Below are positions 55,080 to 63,610 of a stretch of 64,000 nt of DNA, in pieces. Source of the stretch: Nitrobacter sp047149785 (GTDB lineage Bacteria; Pseudomonadota; Alphaproteobacteria; Rhizobiales; Xanthobacteraceae); NCBI RefSeq assembly GCF_047149785.1, contig NZ_BAAGBE010000001.1:3038001-3102000 (forward strand), written 5' to 3'. A program made the translations under genes and the position numbers. Every line of letters begins with the position of its first letter. The stretch's first letter is position 1. Below the pieces are notes generated by a model. It had not been told where the DNA came from and ran no database searches. It worked only from the letters and a program-made list of their open reading frames with translations.

Positions 55080-56108
55080 CTATCCCCTTCGCCGCGCATT
55101 CACCGCGATCGACATCAGCGCGCGCTGTGCGATGACGGCGGCGAGTGACGACTGCCTGCGTATGTCCAGCGCGGCGGTGGCGAGCTGCTCCATCACCTGG
55201 ATCAATCGCGCGGCGCTGAAATTGCGCAACGCGGTTTCCACCGCCGCCTTGCGCGAAAAATGCAGCCGCGGAAATCCGCTCTCGGCCGCCGATGAAGCCG
55301 ACGCGCCGGCTTCCATCGCGAACGCCGCCTTGTGCAAGGCGGCGACCTGGCGCTGCGCGGCCGAAATGGCGAGGCCCGGATAGGTGCCGGCGACCATGGC
55401 CTTGGCGAATTCGGTTTCGACGATGGCTGGCTGTCCGGCGAAGGCTGCGTCGACGATCGGATCGAGCTTGAAGTCGGATGCGTCGGAGACCACGGCCATC
55501 ACGTCCTCGAGCGCGATCTCGCGCGCGCCGTGGGCATAAAGCGCGACCTTGCGCAACTCGTTGCGCGAGGCCTGACGGTCGCCGCCGAGCAGCGACAGCA
55601 GCGCGGCGTGCGCATCCGGCGCGATTTTCAGGTCGGAAGCGCGCAATTCCTCGTCGATCAGGCGCGCGAGATCGCGTCCGGCGTCGGGATAGCAGGCGAT
55701 CGCTACCGCGTTTTTCGCGCGCTCGCAGGTCTTGCGCAGCGGCGCTTCGGGCCGCAGCTCGCCGGCCTCGATCACGATCCGGCAATCCCGGATATCGAAG
55801 TTCGCCAGGGTCTCGACGCCGCTGGCGAAACTGCGCGATCCGGCCTTGACGCGGATGGCGCGGCGGCCGCCGAACAGCGGCACCGTCATGGCTTCGTCGA
55901 CGAGGCGCGACGGCTCGGCGGCAAGCTCGTCGCCGTCGAGCCGCACCAGCGAAAACGGGTCGTCGGGATCGTCGACGGCAGAGGCCATCAAGGCGTCGGC
56001 GCGCTCGCGCACCAGACCGGCGTCGGGGCCGTAGAGCAGGATGATCGGGCGAGCCGGATCGGGCCGGGCGAGAAAGCTGTCGATGTCTTTTCCGCGTAGC
56101 GCGACCAT
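55080..56108 (-). CDS. holA: DNA polymerase III delta subunit
   Basis: Clamp-loader subunit that opens the sliding clamp. The protein is 342 residues. It begins MVALRGKDIDSFLARPDPARPIILLYGPDAGLVRERADAL (degenerate nucleotide-binding loop) and has AIACYPDAGRDLARLIDEEL and LLGGDRQASRNELRKVALYAHG, ending LMSIAVNARRRG. The gene is the third of leuS-lptE-holA on the minus strand, separated from lptE by 209 nt containing a GC-rich repeat. Confidence 0.93.
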   Translation of the reverse strand: MVALRGKDIDSFLARPDPARPIILLYGPDAGLVRERADALMASAVDDPDDPFSLVRLDGDELAAEPSRLVDEAMTVPLFGGRRAIRVKAGSRSFASGVETLANFDIRDCRIVIEAGELRPEAPLRKTCERAKNAVAIACYPDAGRDLARLIDEELRASDLKIAPDAHAALLSLLGGDRQASRNELRKVALYAHGAREIALEDVMAVVSDASDFKLDPIVDAAFAGQPAIVETEFAKAMVAGTYPGLAISAAQRQVAALHKAAFAMEAGASASSAAESGFPRLHFSRKAAVETALRNFSAARLIQVMEQLATAALDIRRQSSLAAVIAQRALMSIAVNARRRG

Positions 56109-56149
56109 GGGCGTTCAACCCAATCCCGTTTCGGCAAGAACGATGTTTC

Positions 56150-56220
56150 TTAACCTCTCCCGGCCGGGGAGAGGTCGGATCGCGCTCGCCCGAGCGATCC
56201 GGGTGAGGGGATTATCCGGA
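56150..56220. repeat. GC-rich repeat in lptE-holA gap
   Basis: CCTCTCCCGGCCGGGGAGAGG (20-bp hairpin) followed by GGATCGCGCTCGCCCGAGCGATCCGGGTGAGGGG. It is related to the 'CTCTCCC' repeat blocks at 19437 and 58378. Confidence 0.65.
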
Positions 56221-56317
56221 CCGGGGTTTCCCCGAGTCTGGATGGGACAGGGAGCGGGCTTCCGATGCCGCCATACGGAAACGCTATCGCTTCGCCGAAT
56301 GAAGGCGAATGGCGTTC

Positions 56318-57004
56318 TCACGTTCCCGAATAGAAATACGCCGCCAGACGCGTGTTGATGTTGTCGGCGATCTGCTGCGCGGCGCGGTCCTCCGCATCAC
56401 GGAACGCACGAGCGCGCGCGAAACGCTGGAGCTGGCCAGGAATGTCGTAGGAGGTGCGGGTGAAGGTGTTCGCGTTGAGAACGGTCTTGCCGGTCGCGAC
56501 CTCGATCAACTGGTAGCTCGCATTGATGCCGAAGCTTTCGTTCGAGGGCAGGGCGGTATTGGGATCGAGCATCAGCGACGAGCGGCTGGTGGTGAAACGG
56601 ATCCTGAGCTGATGCGTCGGAGGTGCGCCGGTGGCGCCGCCGTAAAGCTTGAACGCGAGCGCGTTGCGAATTTCGACCCCGATCCGGGCATCGCGGGAGG
56701 CGTTGGGCTTGTCGATCGGCAGCAGCTCCACGCCCATCAGCTTGTCGCGCAAGGCCGGGCTGCCGTCCGCGTGTTCGGCATACATCGGACGGAAGCAGCC
56801 CGCCGTCAGCGCCGCCAGCACGGCAATGAGGCTCAGCCGGGCTACGAGGCGCGGACCAGAGCCATTTCCGTTTCGATAGAATCGGAACGGGGCTCTGGAT
56901 TCTAATTTTGACGCGTTTTCTTGACGCGAACCGATATCCACTTCGCTCGAAAACGCGCTAAGCCATGAGCGAGCCGGTCGAGCCGACAACCTACCCCACC
57001 ACAT
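56318..57004 (-). CDS. lptE: LPS-assembly lipoprotein LptE
   Basis: Outer-membrane lipoprotein that plugs LptD during LPS transport. The conserved part has LSLIAVLAALTAGCFRPMYA (signal with lipobox LTAGC) and later INASYQLIEVATGKTVLNANTFTRTSYDIPGQLQRFARARAFRDAEDRAAQQIADNINTRLAAYF. The ATG at 57004 has a good AGAGGA site 6 nt upstream and overlaps leuS by 14 nt. However, about 55 residues then precede the signal peptide, including translated repeat (residues about 16-34). A GTG at 56941, within the repeat, is another possible start. Either way the N-region is abnormally long. Confidence 0.85.
   Translation of the reverse strand: MWWGRLSARPARSWLSAFSSEVDIGSRQENASKLESRAPFRFYRNGNGSGPRLVARLSLIAVLAALTAGCFRPMYAEHADGSPALRDKLMGVELLPIDKPNASRDARIGVEIRNALAFKLYGGATGAPPTHQLRIRFTTSRSSLMLDPNTALPSNESFGINASYQLIEVATGKTVLNANTFTRTSYDIPGQLQRFARARAFRDAEDRAAQQIADNINTRLAAYFYSGT
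56906..56962. repeat. Palindromic repeat, 'GAAAACGC' family, in lptE N-terminal coding region
   Basis: TTTTGACGCGTTTTCTTGACG, CGAACCGATATCCACTTCGC, TCGAAAACGCGCTAA. It lies between leuS and the lptE signal peptide and is open in the lptE frame. Confidence 0.85.
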
Positions 57005-59759
57005 TCACGATCCTCTGCGGGACGATGATGATCTTGCGGGCCGGTTTGCCGCCCAGCGCCTGTCTTACCGCATCGAGCGCCAGAACGGCAGTCTCAATTT
57101 CCGGATTCGGCGCGCCGCTCGCCACCGTGACCTCGCCGCGTTTCTTGCCGTTGACCTGCACCGGCAGCGTCACGGTGTTTTCAACCAGCAAATCGCGCTC
57201 GATTTGTGGCCAGCGGGCTTCCGAGACGAGGCCGGTCTGCCCGAGCGCCTGCCAGCATTCCTCGGCGAGGTGCGGCATCATCGGGCTGAACAACTGGACC
57301 AGAATGGTGGCGGCCTCGCGCAGGCTCCAGCTCAGATCCGGCGCGGGGGTCGACTTGGTGGCGCGGGAGCGGGCGAGGGCGTCGGCCAGCTCGTTGGCGA
57401 ACTCGCGGATATTGGCGAGGCAGACGTTGAAGTGCAGTCGCTCGATGCCGGTCGACACCTTGTCGAGCGCGCCGTGGGTCGCCTTCCGCATCGCCAGCGC
57501 CTCGGTGCCGAAAGTTGCCGGCCTGTCCTGCGGTGCGGCCTTGCCGGCCTCCGCCGATTCGTTGACCAGCCGCCACAGCCGCTGCATGAAGCGCGCCGCG
57601 CCCTGCACGCCTTCCTCGCTCCAGATCACGTCGCGGTCCGGCGGCGAGTCCGAGAGCATGAACCAGCGCGCGGTGTCGGCGCCATAGCTGCCGATGATGT
57701 CGTCGGGATCGACGGTGTTGCGCTTCGACTTCGACATCTTCTCGACCGCGCCGATCTCGACCGCTTCGCCGGTGGAGATCAGCGTGGCGCGACGGGTCTC
57801 GCCGCTGGCCTCGATCCGGACCTCGTCGGGCGAGGCCCAGCCGCCGTCGGCCTTGCGGTAGGTCTCGTGCACCACCATGCCTTGCGTGAACATGCCCTTG
57901 AACGGCTCGTCCATACTGATGTGGCCGGTGGCCTTCATCGCGCGGGTGAAGAAGCGCGAATACAGCAGATGCAAGATCGCGTGCTCGACGCCGCCGATAT
58001 ACTGGTCCACCGGCATCATGTGGTTGGCGATCGCGGGGGTGGTCGGCGCCTGCTCGTTCCACGGATCGGTGAAGCGCGCGAAGTACCACGAGGAATCGAC
58101 GAAGGTGTCCATGGTGTCGGTTTCACGGGTGGCCTTACCCCCGCATTGCGGGCAGGTGACGTGCTTCCATGTCGGATGATGGTCGAGCGCGTTGCCGGGC
58201 TTGTCGAAGCTGACGTCCTCCGGCAGCGTGACCGGCAGGTCCGTCTCCGGCACCGGCACCACGTCGCACTTGGAACAATGGATCACCGGGATCGGGCAGC
58301 CCCAATAGCGCTGGCGCGAGATGCCCCAGTCACGCAGGCGGAAGTTCACCTTGCGCTCGGCGACGGGGACGAGTTTATCATGGCCCCCACCCGCCGCGCT
58401 TCGCGCGACTCCCTCCCCCGCAAGCGGGAGAGGGGAAGAAGAAACCGGGCGCGCTCCCTCTCCCGCTTGCGGGGGAGGGTTGGGGAGGGGGCTCTTGTCG
58501 GGGAGGGGACGCATTTCGCTTTCCAGCCGCTTGGCGACCTCTTCCTTCGCGGCCTCAGTGGTCATGCCGTCGAGGAAGCGGGAGTTGATCATCCGCCCGT
58601 CGCCGTCATAGGCCGTGTCGGTGATGACGAAGCTCGCGGGGTCTTGTCCCTCGGGGCAGACCACCGGCGTGTTGCCGAGGCCGTACTTGTTGACGAAGTC
58701 GAGGTCGCGCTGGTCGTGGGCCGGACAGCCGAAGATGGCGCCGGTGCCGTATTCCATCAGGATGAAGTTGGCGACATAGACCGGCAGCGCCCATGCCGCG
58801 TCGAACGGATGGATCGCGCGGATGCCGGTGTCGAAGCCCATCTTCTCCGCGGTGTCGATCTCGGCCTGCGCGGTGCCGCGCCGCTTGCACTCGGCGATGA
58901 AATCGGCGAGCGCGGGACTGTCTTTCGCCGCCGCCTGCGCCAGCGGATGATCCGGCGCGATCGCCATGAACTTCGCGCCGAACAGGGTATCGGGGCGCGT
59001 GGTGAAAATCTTAAGCTCGCTCTCACCGTTAGGCGTGGTCGCGGCGTCGAGCGCGAAGCGAACCAGCAGGCCCTCGGAGCGGCCGATCCAGTTGCGCTGC
59101 ATCAGCCGCACCTTGTCGGGCCAGCGATCGAGCGTGTCGAGGGCGTCCAAAAGCTCCTGCGCGTACTTCGTGATCTTGAAGACCCACTGGTTCATTTCGC
59201 GCTGCTCGACCACGGCGCCGGAGCGCCAGCCGCGGCCGTCGATCACCTGCTCGTTGGCGAGCACGGTCATGTCGACCGGGTCCCAGTTGATCTTGCGCTT
59301 CTCGCGTTCGGCGAGGCCGGCGCGCAGGAAGTCCAGGAACATCTTCTGCTGGTGCTTGTAATAGGACGGATCGCAGGTCGCGAATTCCCGCGCCCAGTCG
59401 AGCGACAGCCCGATGGATCTGAGCTGCTTTTTCATCGCGGCAATGTTGTCGTAGGTCCACGCCTTGGGCGCGACCTTGCGCTCGATCGCGGCGTTCTCGG
59501 CCGGCAGGCCGAAGGCGTCCCAGCCCATCGGATGCAGCACGTTGTAGCCCTTGGCGCGCATGTAGCGCGCGATCACATCGCCAAGGGTGTAGTTGCGGAC
59601 ATGGCCGATGTGGATGCGCCCGGACGGGTAGGGGAACATCTCCAGCACGTAGTATTTTTCGCGCGGATCGTCGTTTTTGGTGGCGAAGATCGCCTCCCTG
59701 TCCCACTCGGCTTGCCAGCGCGGTTCGGCGTCACGGGCGTTGTAACGGTCTGATGTCAT
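56991..59759 (-). CDS. leuS: Leucyl-tRNA synthetase (with repeat-derived insertion)
   Basis: Class I aminoacyl-tRNA synthetase that charges tRNA-Leu. The protein is 922 residues, about 45 longer than usual. Motifs are FPYPSGRIHIGHVRNYTLGD (HIGH), the CP1 editing domain with TTRPDTLFGAKFMAIAPDHPL and GTGAIFGCPAHDQRDLDF, the catalytic RKVNFRLRDWGISRQRYWGCPIPVIHC, and VEKMSKSKRNTVDP (KMSKS). Residues about 417-460 (from about DKSPLPNPPPQAGEG to VARSAAGGGHDKL) are translated palindromic repeat, placed at the edge of the editing domain just before RKVNFRLRDWG. First gene of leuS-lptE-holA. Confidence 0.96.
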   Translation of the reverse strand: MTSDRYNARDAEPRWQAEWDREAIFATKNDDPREKYYVLEMFPYPSGRIHIGHVRNYTLGDVIARYMRAKGYNVLHPMGWDAFGLPAENAAIERKVAPKAWTYDNIAAMKKQLRSIGLSLDWAREFATCDPSYYKHQQKMFLDFLRAGLAEREKRKINWDPVDMTVLANEQVIDGRGWRSGAVVEQREMNQWVFKITKYAQELLDALDTLDRWPDKVRLMQRNWIGRSEGLLVRFALDAATTPNGESELKIFTTRPDTLFGAKFMAIAPDHPLAQAAAKDSPALADFIAECKRRGTAQAEIDTAEKMGFDTGIRAIHPFDAAWALPVYVANFILMEYGTGAIFGCPAHDQRDLDFVNKYGLGNTPVVCPEGQDPASFVITDTAYDGDGRMINSRFLDGMTTEAAKEEVAKRLESEMRPLPDKSPLPNPPPQAGEGARPVSSSPLPLAGEGVARSAAGGGHDKLVPVAERKVNFRLRDWGISRQRYWGCPIPVIHCSKCDVVPVPETDLPVTLPEDVSFDKPGNALDHHPTWKHVTCPQCGGKATRETDTMDTFVDSSWYFARFTDPWNEQAPTTPAIANHMMPVDQYIGGVEHAILHLLYSRFFTRAMKATGHISMDEPFKGMFTQGMVVHETYRKADGGWASPDEVRIEASGETRRATLISTGEAVEIGAVEKMSKSKRNTVDPDDIIGSYGADTARWFMLSDSPPDRDVIWSEEGVQGAARFMQRLWRLVNESAEAGKAAPQDRPATFGTEALAMRKATHGALDKVSTGIERLHFNVCLANIREFANELADALARSRATKSTPAPDLSWSLREAATILVQLFSPMMPHLAEECWQALGQTGLVSEARWPQIERDLLVENTVTLPVQVNGKKRGEVTVASGAPNPEIETAVLALDAVRQALGGKPARKIIIVPQRIVNVVG
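58378..58503. repeat. GC-rich palindromic repeat inserted in frame in leuS
   Basis: Two 24-bp arms that are exact reverse complements (CCCTCCCCCGCAAGCGGGAG, and CTCCCGCTTGCGGGGGAGGG) around a GAAGAAGAAACC centre, flanked by GCCGCGCTTCGCGCG and TTGGGGAGGGGG. It is about 126 bp long (42 codons) and keeps the leuS frame. The same blocks occur at the hemW start (19437). Confidence 0.93.
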
Positions 59760-59912
59760 GGAAATGCGGTGTTTTTCGTGATTTACAGGCCTCGACTAGG
59801 CCACGAAAGCGGACCGTGGGTCAACGGGTTGGCCAGCCGCACCCTCGCGGTTTGCAAGCGGTGTGGTTTTGCGGTGTAAGCGGTCAGCCCACTGCGCCTC
59901 GGGAGTGATTCA

Positions 59913-60617
59913 ATGGCCGACCTCTCCGCTTTTCCCGTCACCCGCCGTTGGCCGCCCGCCGATCCGGACCGCCTCCAGCTCTATTCGGCGACGACGCCCA
60001 ACGGGGTGAAGGTCTCGATCATGCTGGAGGAAACCGGGCTGCCCTATGAGCCGCACCTGGTCGATTTCGACAAGGACGAACAGAAGAGCAGCGAGTTCCT
60101 GTCGCTCAATCCCAACGGCAAGATCCCCGCGATCCTCGATCCCGATGGCCCCGGCGGCAAGCCGCTCGCTTTGTTCGAGTCGGGTGCGATCCTGCAATAC
60201 CTCGCCGAGAAGACCGGACAATTCCTGCCGGCCGATCCCGTGCGGCGCTGGCACACCCTCCAGTGGCTGCACTTCCAGATGGGCGGCGTCGGGCCGATGT
60301 TCGGGCAGGTCGGATTCTTCAACAAGTTCGCCGGCAAGGATTTCGAGGACAAGCGGCCGCGCGATCGCTATGTGGCGGAATCGAAGCGGTTGCTCGGGGT
60401 GATGGACGCTCATCTTTCGACCCATCGGTGGTTTGCGGGCGACGAGTACACGATCGCGGATATCTCGATGCTCGGCTGGGTGCGCAACCTGGTTGGATTT
60501 TACGGCGCACGCGAGATCGTCGAGTTCGACCACTTCCGCCATGTCGCGGCCTGGCTGGAGCGGGGCCTGGCGCGGCCGGCGGTGCAGCGCGGCCTCGCGA
60601 TTCCGGCGCGGCAATGA
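59913..60617 (+). CDS. Glutathione S-transferase family protein (YfcG/YghU-like)
   Basis: 234 residues. The N-terminal thioredoxin-like domain is LQLYSATTPNGVKVSIMLEETGLPYEPHLVDFDKDEQKSSEFLSLNPNGKIPAI (with ALFESGAILQYLAEKTG as the glutathione site). It is followed by an all-helical C-domain: WLHFQMGGVGPMFGQVGFFNKFA. This is the Nu-class wording of YfcG/YghU, which are disulfide reductases, so peroxide or disulfide handling is likely; substrate unknown. Its stop overlaps the next gene as ATGA. Confidence 0.9.
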   Translation: MADLSAFPVTRRWPPADPDRLQLYSATTPNGVKVSIMLEETGLPYEPHLVDFDKDEQKSSEFLSLNPNGKIPAILDPDGPGGKPLALFESGAILQYLAEKTGQFLPADPVRRWHTLQWLHFQMGGVGPMFGQVGFFNKFAGKDFEDKRPRDRYVAESKRLLGVMDAHLSTHRWFAGDEYTIADISMLGWVRNLVGFYGAREIVEFDHFRHVAAWLERGLARPAVQRGLAIPARQ

Positions 60618-61285
60618 CCGCTGGAGCGACGGCGCCGATCGACGGCCTTGCTTCGGTGGAAGCCGAGATCGCGCGCGCTTGCCGGGACGCGCGGCGAGAC
60701 CGATCCTCGGTGACGCTGGTGGCGGTGTCGAAGACCTTCGATGCGGACGCGATCGCGCCGGTGATCGAAGCCGGCCAGCGGGTGTTCGGGGAGAATCGCG
60801 TGCAGGAGGCCCAGCGGAAGTGGCCTGCCTTGATGGCCGCGCCCGGCATCGCGCTGCACCTGATCGGCCCGCTGCAATCCAACAAGGCGAAGGAGGCCGT
60901 CGCTTTGTTCGACGCCATCCATTCGGTCGACCGTCCGAGCATCTGCGAAGCATTGCGAAAGGAAATCGACAGGCAGAACCGGAGGCCCGATCTGTTCGTT
61001 CAGATCAACACCGGCGAGGAGCCGCAGAAGGCCGGCGTCGCGCCGTCGGATGCCGACGCTTTCATCGCGCGATGCCGCGACGCCTATGGGCTAACGATCG
61101 CGGGGCTGATGTGCATCCCGCCGGTGGATGACGCGCCGGCGCCGCATTTCGCGCTCACCGCCAAGATCGCCAGACGCAACGGCCTCACCCGACTGTCGAT
61201 GGGCATGAGCGCGGACTTCAGCGTCGCGATCGCGCTCGGCGCGACCCATGTGCGGGTCGGCTCGGCGATTTTCGGGGCGCGGTGA
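60614..61285 (+). CDS. YggS family pyridoxal-phosphate homeostasis protein
   Basis: 223 residues, PLP-binding TIM-barrel without known catalytic activity that balances PLP pools. Motifs are SSVTLVAVSKTFDADAIAPVIEAGQRVFGENRVQEAQRKWPAL (with the PLP-Lys in AVSKT), LIGPLQSNKAKEAVALFDAIHSVDR, QINTGEEPQKAGV and GLTRLSMGMSADFSVAIALGATHVRVGSAIFG. The ATG overlaps the GST stop (ATGA), so the two are translationally coupled. Confidence 0.93.
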   Translation: MTAGATAPIDGLASVEAEIARACRDARRDRSSVTLVAVSKTFDADAIAPVIEAGQRVFGENRVQEAQRKWPALMAAPGIALHLIGPLQSNKAKEAVALFDAIHSVDRPSICEALRKEIDRQNRRPDLFVQINTGEEPQKAGVAPSDADAFIARCRDAYGLTIAGLMCIPPVDDAPAPHFALTAKIARRNGLTRLSMGMSADFSVAIALGATHVRVGSAIFGAR

Positions 61286-61298
61286 TTCTTCCCTGCTT

Positions 61299-61333
61299 CC
61301 TTTCCGCTTCTGGTGGAATCAGAAGCGGAAAGG
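61299..61333. repeat. Short palindrome, 'CCGCTTCTG' family, copy 3
   Basis: Perfect 14-bp arms CCTTTCCGCTTCTG / CAGAAGCGGAAAGG with a 7-nt loop, just after the PLP-protein gene. It is the longest-armed copy of the family in the window. Confidence 0.85.
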
Positions 61334-61404
61334 CTCTAAGAGCGAGCTTCGCCCGTCTCGGTTCCCACAAGGAGGGAAGGAAGAAAGTCCGCCGCCTTTC
61401 AACG

Positions 61405-61968
61405 TCACCCGATCACAATTTTCGTGCGCGGTCCGATCCGCCGCAACAGCCGCAGCATCTCGGGCCGCGTCATCGCCACGCATCCTGCGGTCGGCCCAAA
61501 ATTGTCGCGGGCCAGATGCAGGAACACGGCGCTGCCGCGTCTTGCGATGCGGGGGCGGGTGTTGTGGTCGATCTCGACGATGAAATCGTAGAGATGATCC
61601 TCGCGCGTCAGCCGGTCGCCGCTCGCGCCGCTCGTCAGCCTGATCGGCCGGTTGTAGCGGCGGTCGGCCGGATCCTCGCACCAGGCGTCAGTGGGCGCGA
61701 TGGGACGCGCCGGCAAGACGGTCCGCGGCCGCGGATGCCGGTCCAGGCGCCACCACAGCCGCACGGGCCGGAAAGTCCCCTTCGGCGTGCCGCCGTCACC
61801 CTCGCGTTTGTCAGCCCGGATGCCGCCACGGCCGAGCGCCACTGGAATCGCCCGGCCTTCCGCGATCAGCCACCCTCGCTGCGGCCGGCCGGCCGCTGCG
61901 CGGACATAGATGGCGGCGAGCGGTCGATCACAGGAATGTGTCGCGCAAGGCATTGAAAAACCTGACAT
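61405..61968 (-). CDS. L,D-transpeptidase (YkuD) family protein
   Basis: Predicted peptidoglycan-remodelling enzyme of about 187 residues. The YkuD domain has GRGGIRADKREGDGGTPKGTFRPVRLWW, DHLYDFIVEIDHN and the catalytic HLARDNFGPTAGCVAMTRPEML, with the active-site Cys in TAGCVAM. Ends RIGPRTKIVIG. No signal peptide is clear, which is unusual for a periplasmic enzyme. Start uncertain: ATG 61968 or 61953; a further in-frame TTG lies at 62007. Confidence 0.88.
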   Translation of the reverse strand: MSGFSMPCATHSCDRPLAAIYVRAAAGRPQRGWLIAEGRAIPVALGRGGIRADKREGDGGTPKGTFRPVRLWWRLDRHPRPRTVLPARPIAPTDAWCEDPADRRYNRPIRLTSGASGDRLTREDHLYDFIVEIDHNTRPRIARRGSAVFLHLARDNFGPTAGCVAMTRPEMLRLLRRIGPRTKIVIG

Positions 61969-62183
61969 TCGCGTGGAATGAGGGGTCTTCGCACCGTTTA
62001 TGACCAAAACATTGATCCGCTATCATTAAAGGAACATTCATCCAAATTCCCGCCGGTTCTGGAGTATCCTCCACATAAGGAGAATGAATCGCTGCAGGTT
62101 CATGCCTCCGGACGAATCACGACCTTAAATGAAGCTGGCTGGCGCCGCCGCCGGCCGTTTCCGCCGCCAGGAGGATCGCATCG

Positions 62184-62870
62184 ATGGCCAACGCCCGTAA
62201 AATCCTGATCGTGGACGACGACACCGATCTGCGCGACACACTGGTCGAGCAACTTTCGCTGCATGAGGAATTCGAGGCGTCCGCCGTCGATACCGGCGCG
62301 AAGGGCGCCAGCGCCGCCAAAGCCCACTCGCCCGATCTCGTGCTGATGGACGTCGGCCTGCCCGATACCGACGGTCGCGAGGTGGTCCGCAGCTTGCGCA
62401 AGGGCGGCTTCAAGGCGCCGATCATCATGCTCACCGGACACGACACCGATTCCGACACGATTCTGGGCCTTGAATCCGGCGCCAACGACTATATCGCCAA
62501 ACCGTTCCGCTTCGCGGTGCTGCTGGCGCGGATCCGCGCGCAGTTGCGTCAGCACGAGGCCAGCGAGGACGCGGTGTTTTCGGTCGGTCCCTACAGCTTT
62601 CGGCCCGGCTCCAAGATGCTGACGACCGCCACCGCCAAGAAGGTGCGGCTGACCGAAAAGGAGACCGCGATCCTGCGGTTCCTGTACCGGGCCGGGCAGA
62701 TGCCGGTATCGCGCGAGACGCTGCTGCAGGAGGTCTGGGGCTATAATTCCGGCGTCACCACCCACACGCTGGAAACCCACATTTACCGTCTGCGCCAGAA
62801 GATCGAGAAGGACGCCGCCAATCCGGAGATTCTGGTCACGGAAGCCGGCGGCTACAAGCTGGTGCCGTGA
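62184..62870 (+). CDS. cenR: OmpR-family response regulator CenR
   Basis: 228 residues. Receiver domain: KILIVDDDTDLRDTLVEQLSLHEEFEA, phospho-Asp in LVLMDVGLPDTDGREVVRSLRK, Lys in NDYIAKPFRFAVLLARIRAQLRQHE. Winged helix: KVRLTEKETAILRFLYRAGQMPVSRETLLQEVWGYNSGVTTHTLETHIYRLRQKIEKD. The wording matches CenR, the essential cell-envelope regulator of Caulobacter and relatives. No kinase gene is adjacent, as is usual for CenR. The ATG follows CAGGAGG. Divergent from the transpeptidase gene. Confidence 0.85.
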   Translation: MANARKILIVDDDTDLRDTLVEQLSLHEEFEASAVDTGAKGASAAKAHSPDLVLMDVGLPDTDGREVVRSLRKGGFKAPIIMLTGHDTDSDTILGLESGANDYIAKPFRFAVLLARIRAQLRQHEASEDAVFSVGPYSFRPGSKMLTTATAKKVRLTEKETAILRFLYRAGQMPVSRETLLQEVWGYNSGVTTHTLETHIYRLRQKIEKDAANPEILVTEAGGYKLVP

Positions 62871-62919
62871 TGCGTCTTCAACCGGGTTGAATCAGACCCT
62901 GGCCCTATCTTTTTGAAGG

Positions 62920-63075
62920 AGCATGATCTTATCCGAAAACCGGGTTCCACTTTTCGGGATCATGCCCTAGAATCCCTCACCGTTTTACGGAAAACAGTGA
63001 AAGACTCTTAGGTTCTTGATCTGGCGCGTTTTTCTTCACGCGAACCGGATTCCACTTCGCTCGAAAACGCTATAG
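62920..63075. repeat. Composite palindromic repeats between cenR and CNB gene
   Basis: GAGCATGATC...CGGGATCATGCCC (62920-62969), then the TCACCGTTTTACGG / AAACAGTGAAAGACTC hairpin (62974-63010), then GCGCGTTTTTCTTCACG, CGAACCGGATTCCACTTCGC and TCGAAAACGCTATAG (63020-63075). This is the fullest version of the composite in the window. Confidence 0.88.
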
Positions 63076-63149
63076 GCCGACAATTCGTATCAGCTCTCGT
63101 CACAACAGTTTTTCGGGTGGTCCCGGCACGGATCGCCGACGGGTCCTCT

Positions 63150-63599
63150 ATGTCGATCGACGATGACGTTGTCCTGCTCGAGCGCGTCCCGACCCTGCGC
63201 CTGCTGGGCGCCGAGGCGCTGCGCGTGCTCGCCATCGGCGCCGAGCAGCAGCAGTTCGCGCGCGGCTCGATCCTGTTTCGCGCCGGCGACGACGCGGACG
63301 CAGGCTACGTCGTTCAGGACGGCGGCTTTCGCCTTCATGTTGTGGACGGCAGCGATCGGGAAGTCATCGCCGAGCGCGGCGCGCTGATCGGCGAACTTGC
63401 CCTGATCGTTCCGATGTCGCGCCCGGCCACGGCGGTCGCGCTGGAATATTCGATGGTGATCCGCATTCCGCGCACCCTGTTCCTGCGCGTGCTCGACAGC
63501 GATCCCGCCGCCGCCCGCCGCCTCCGCGATGAACTCGCCACCCGTACCCGGCAGGCGACGAGCGACATCCTGATGGCGAGCGCCAAGCTGAGCAGCTAG
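63150..63599 (+). CDS. Cyclic nucleotide-binding domain protein
   Basis: 149 residues, a single cNMP-binding (Crp-like) domain without a DNA-binding helix. It has RGSILFRAGDDADAGYVVQDGGFRLHV, VIAERGALIGELALIVPMSRPATAVALEYSMVIRIPRTLFLRVL. The phosphate cassette GELALIV-SRPATA resembles the PRE(L/A)-x-R-x-A loop of CAP. It probably acts as a stand-alone ligand sensor or partner protein. ATG at 63150. Confidence 0.88.
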   Translation: MSIDDDVVLLERVPTLRLLGAEALRVLAIGAEQQQFARGSILFRAGDDADAGYVVQDGGFRLHVVDGSDREVIAERGALIGELALIVPMSRPATAVALEYSMVIRIPRTLFLRVLDSDPAAARRLRDELATRTRQATSDILMASAKLSS

Positions 63600-63610
63600 A
63601 GACATTCCGG

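Noticed and set aside
57204..59753. Long plus-strand open frame opposite leuS (849 codons)
   Set aside because: Complementary-strand artefact of leuS codon bias; the translation shows no recognisable domain.
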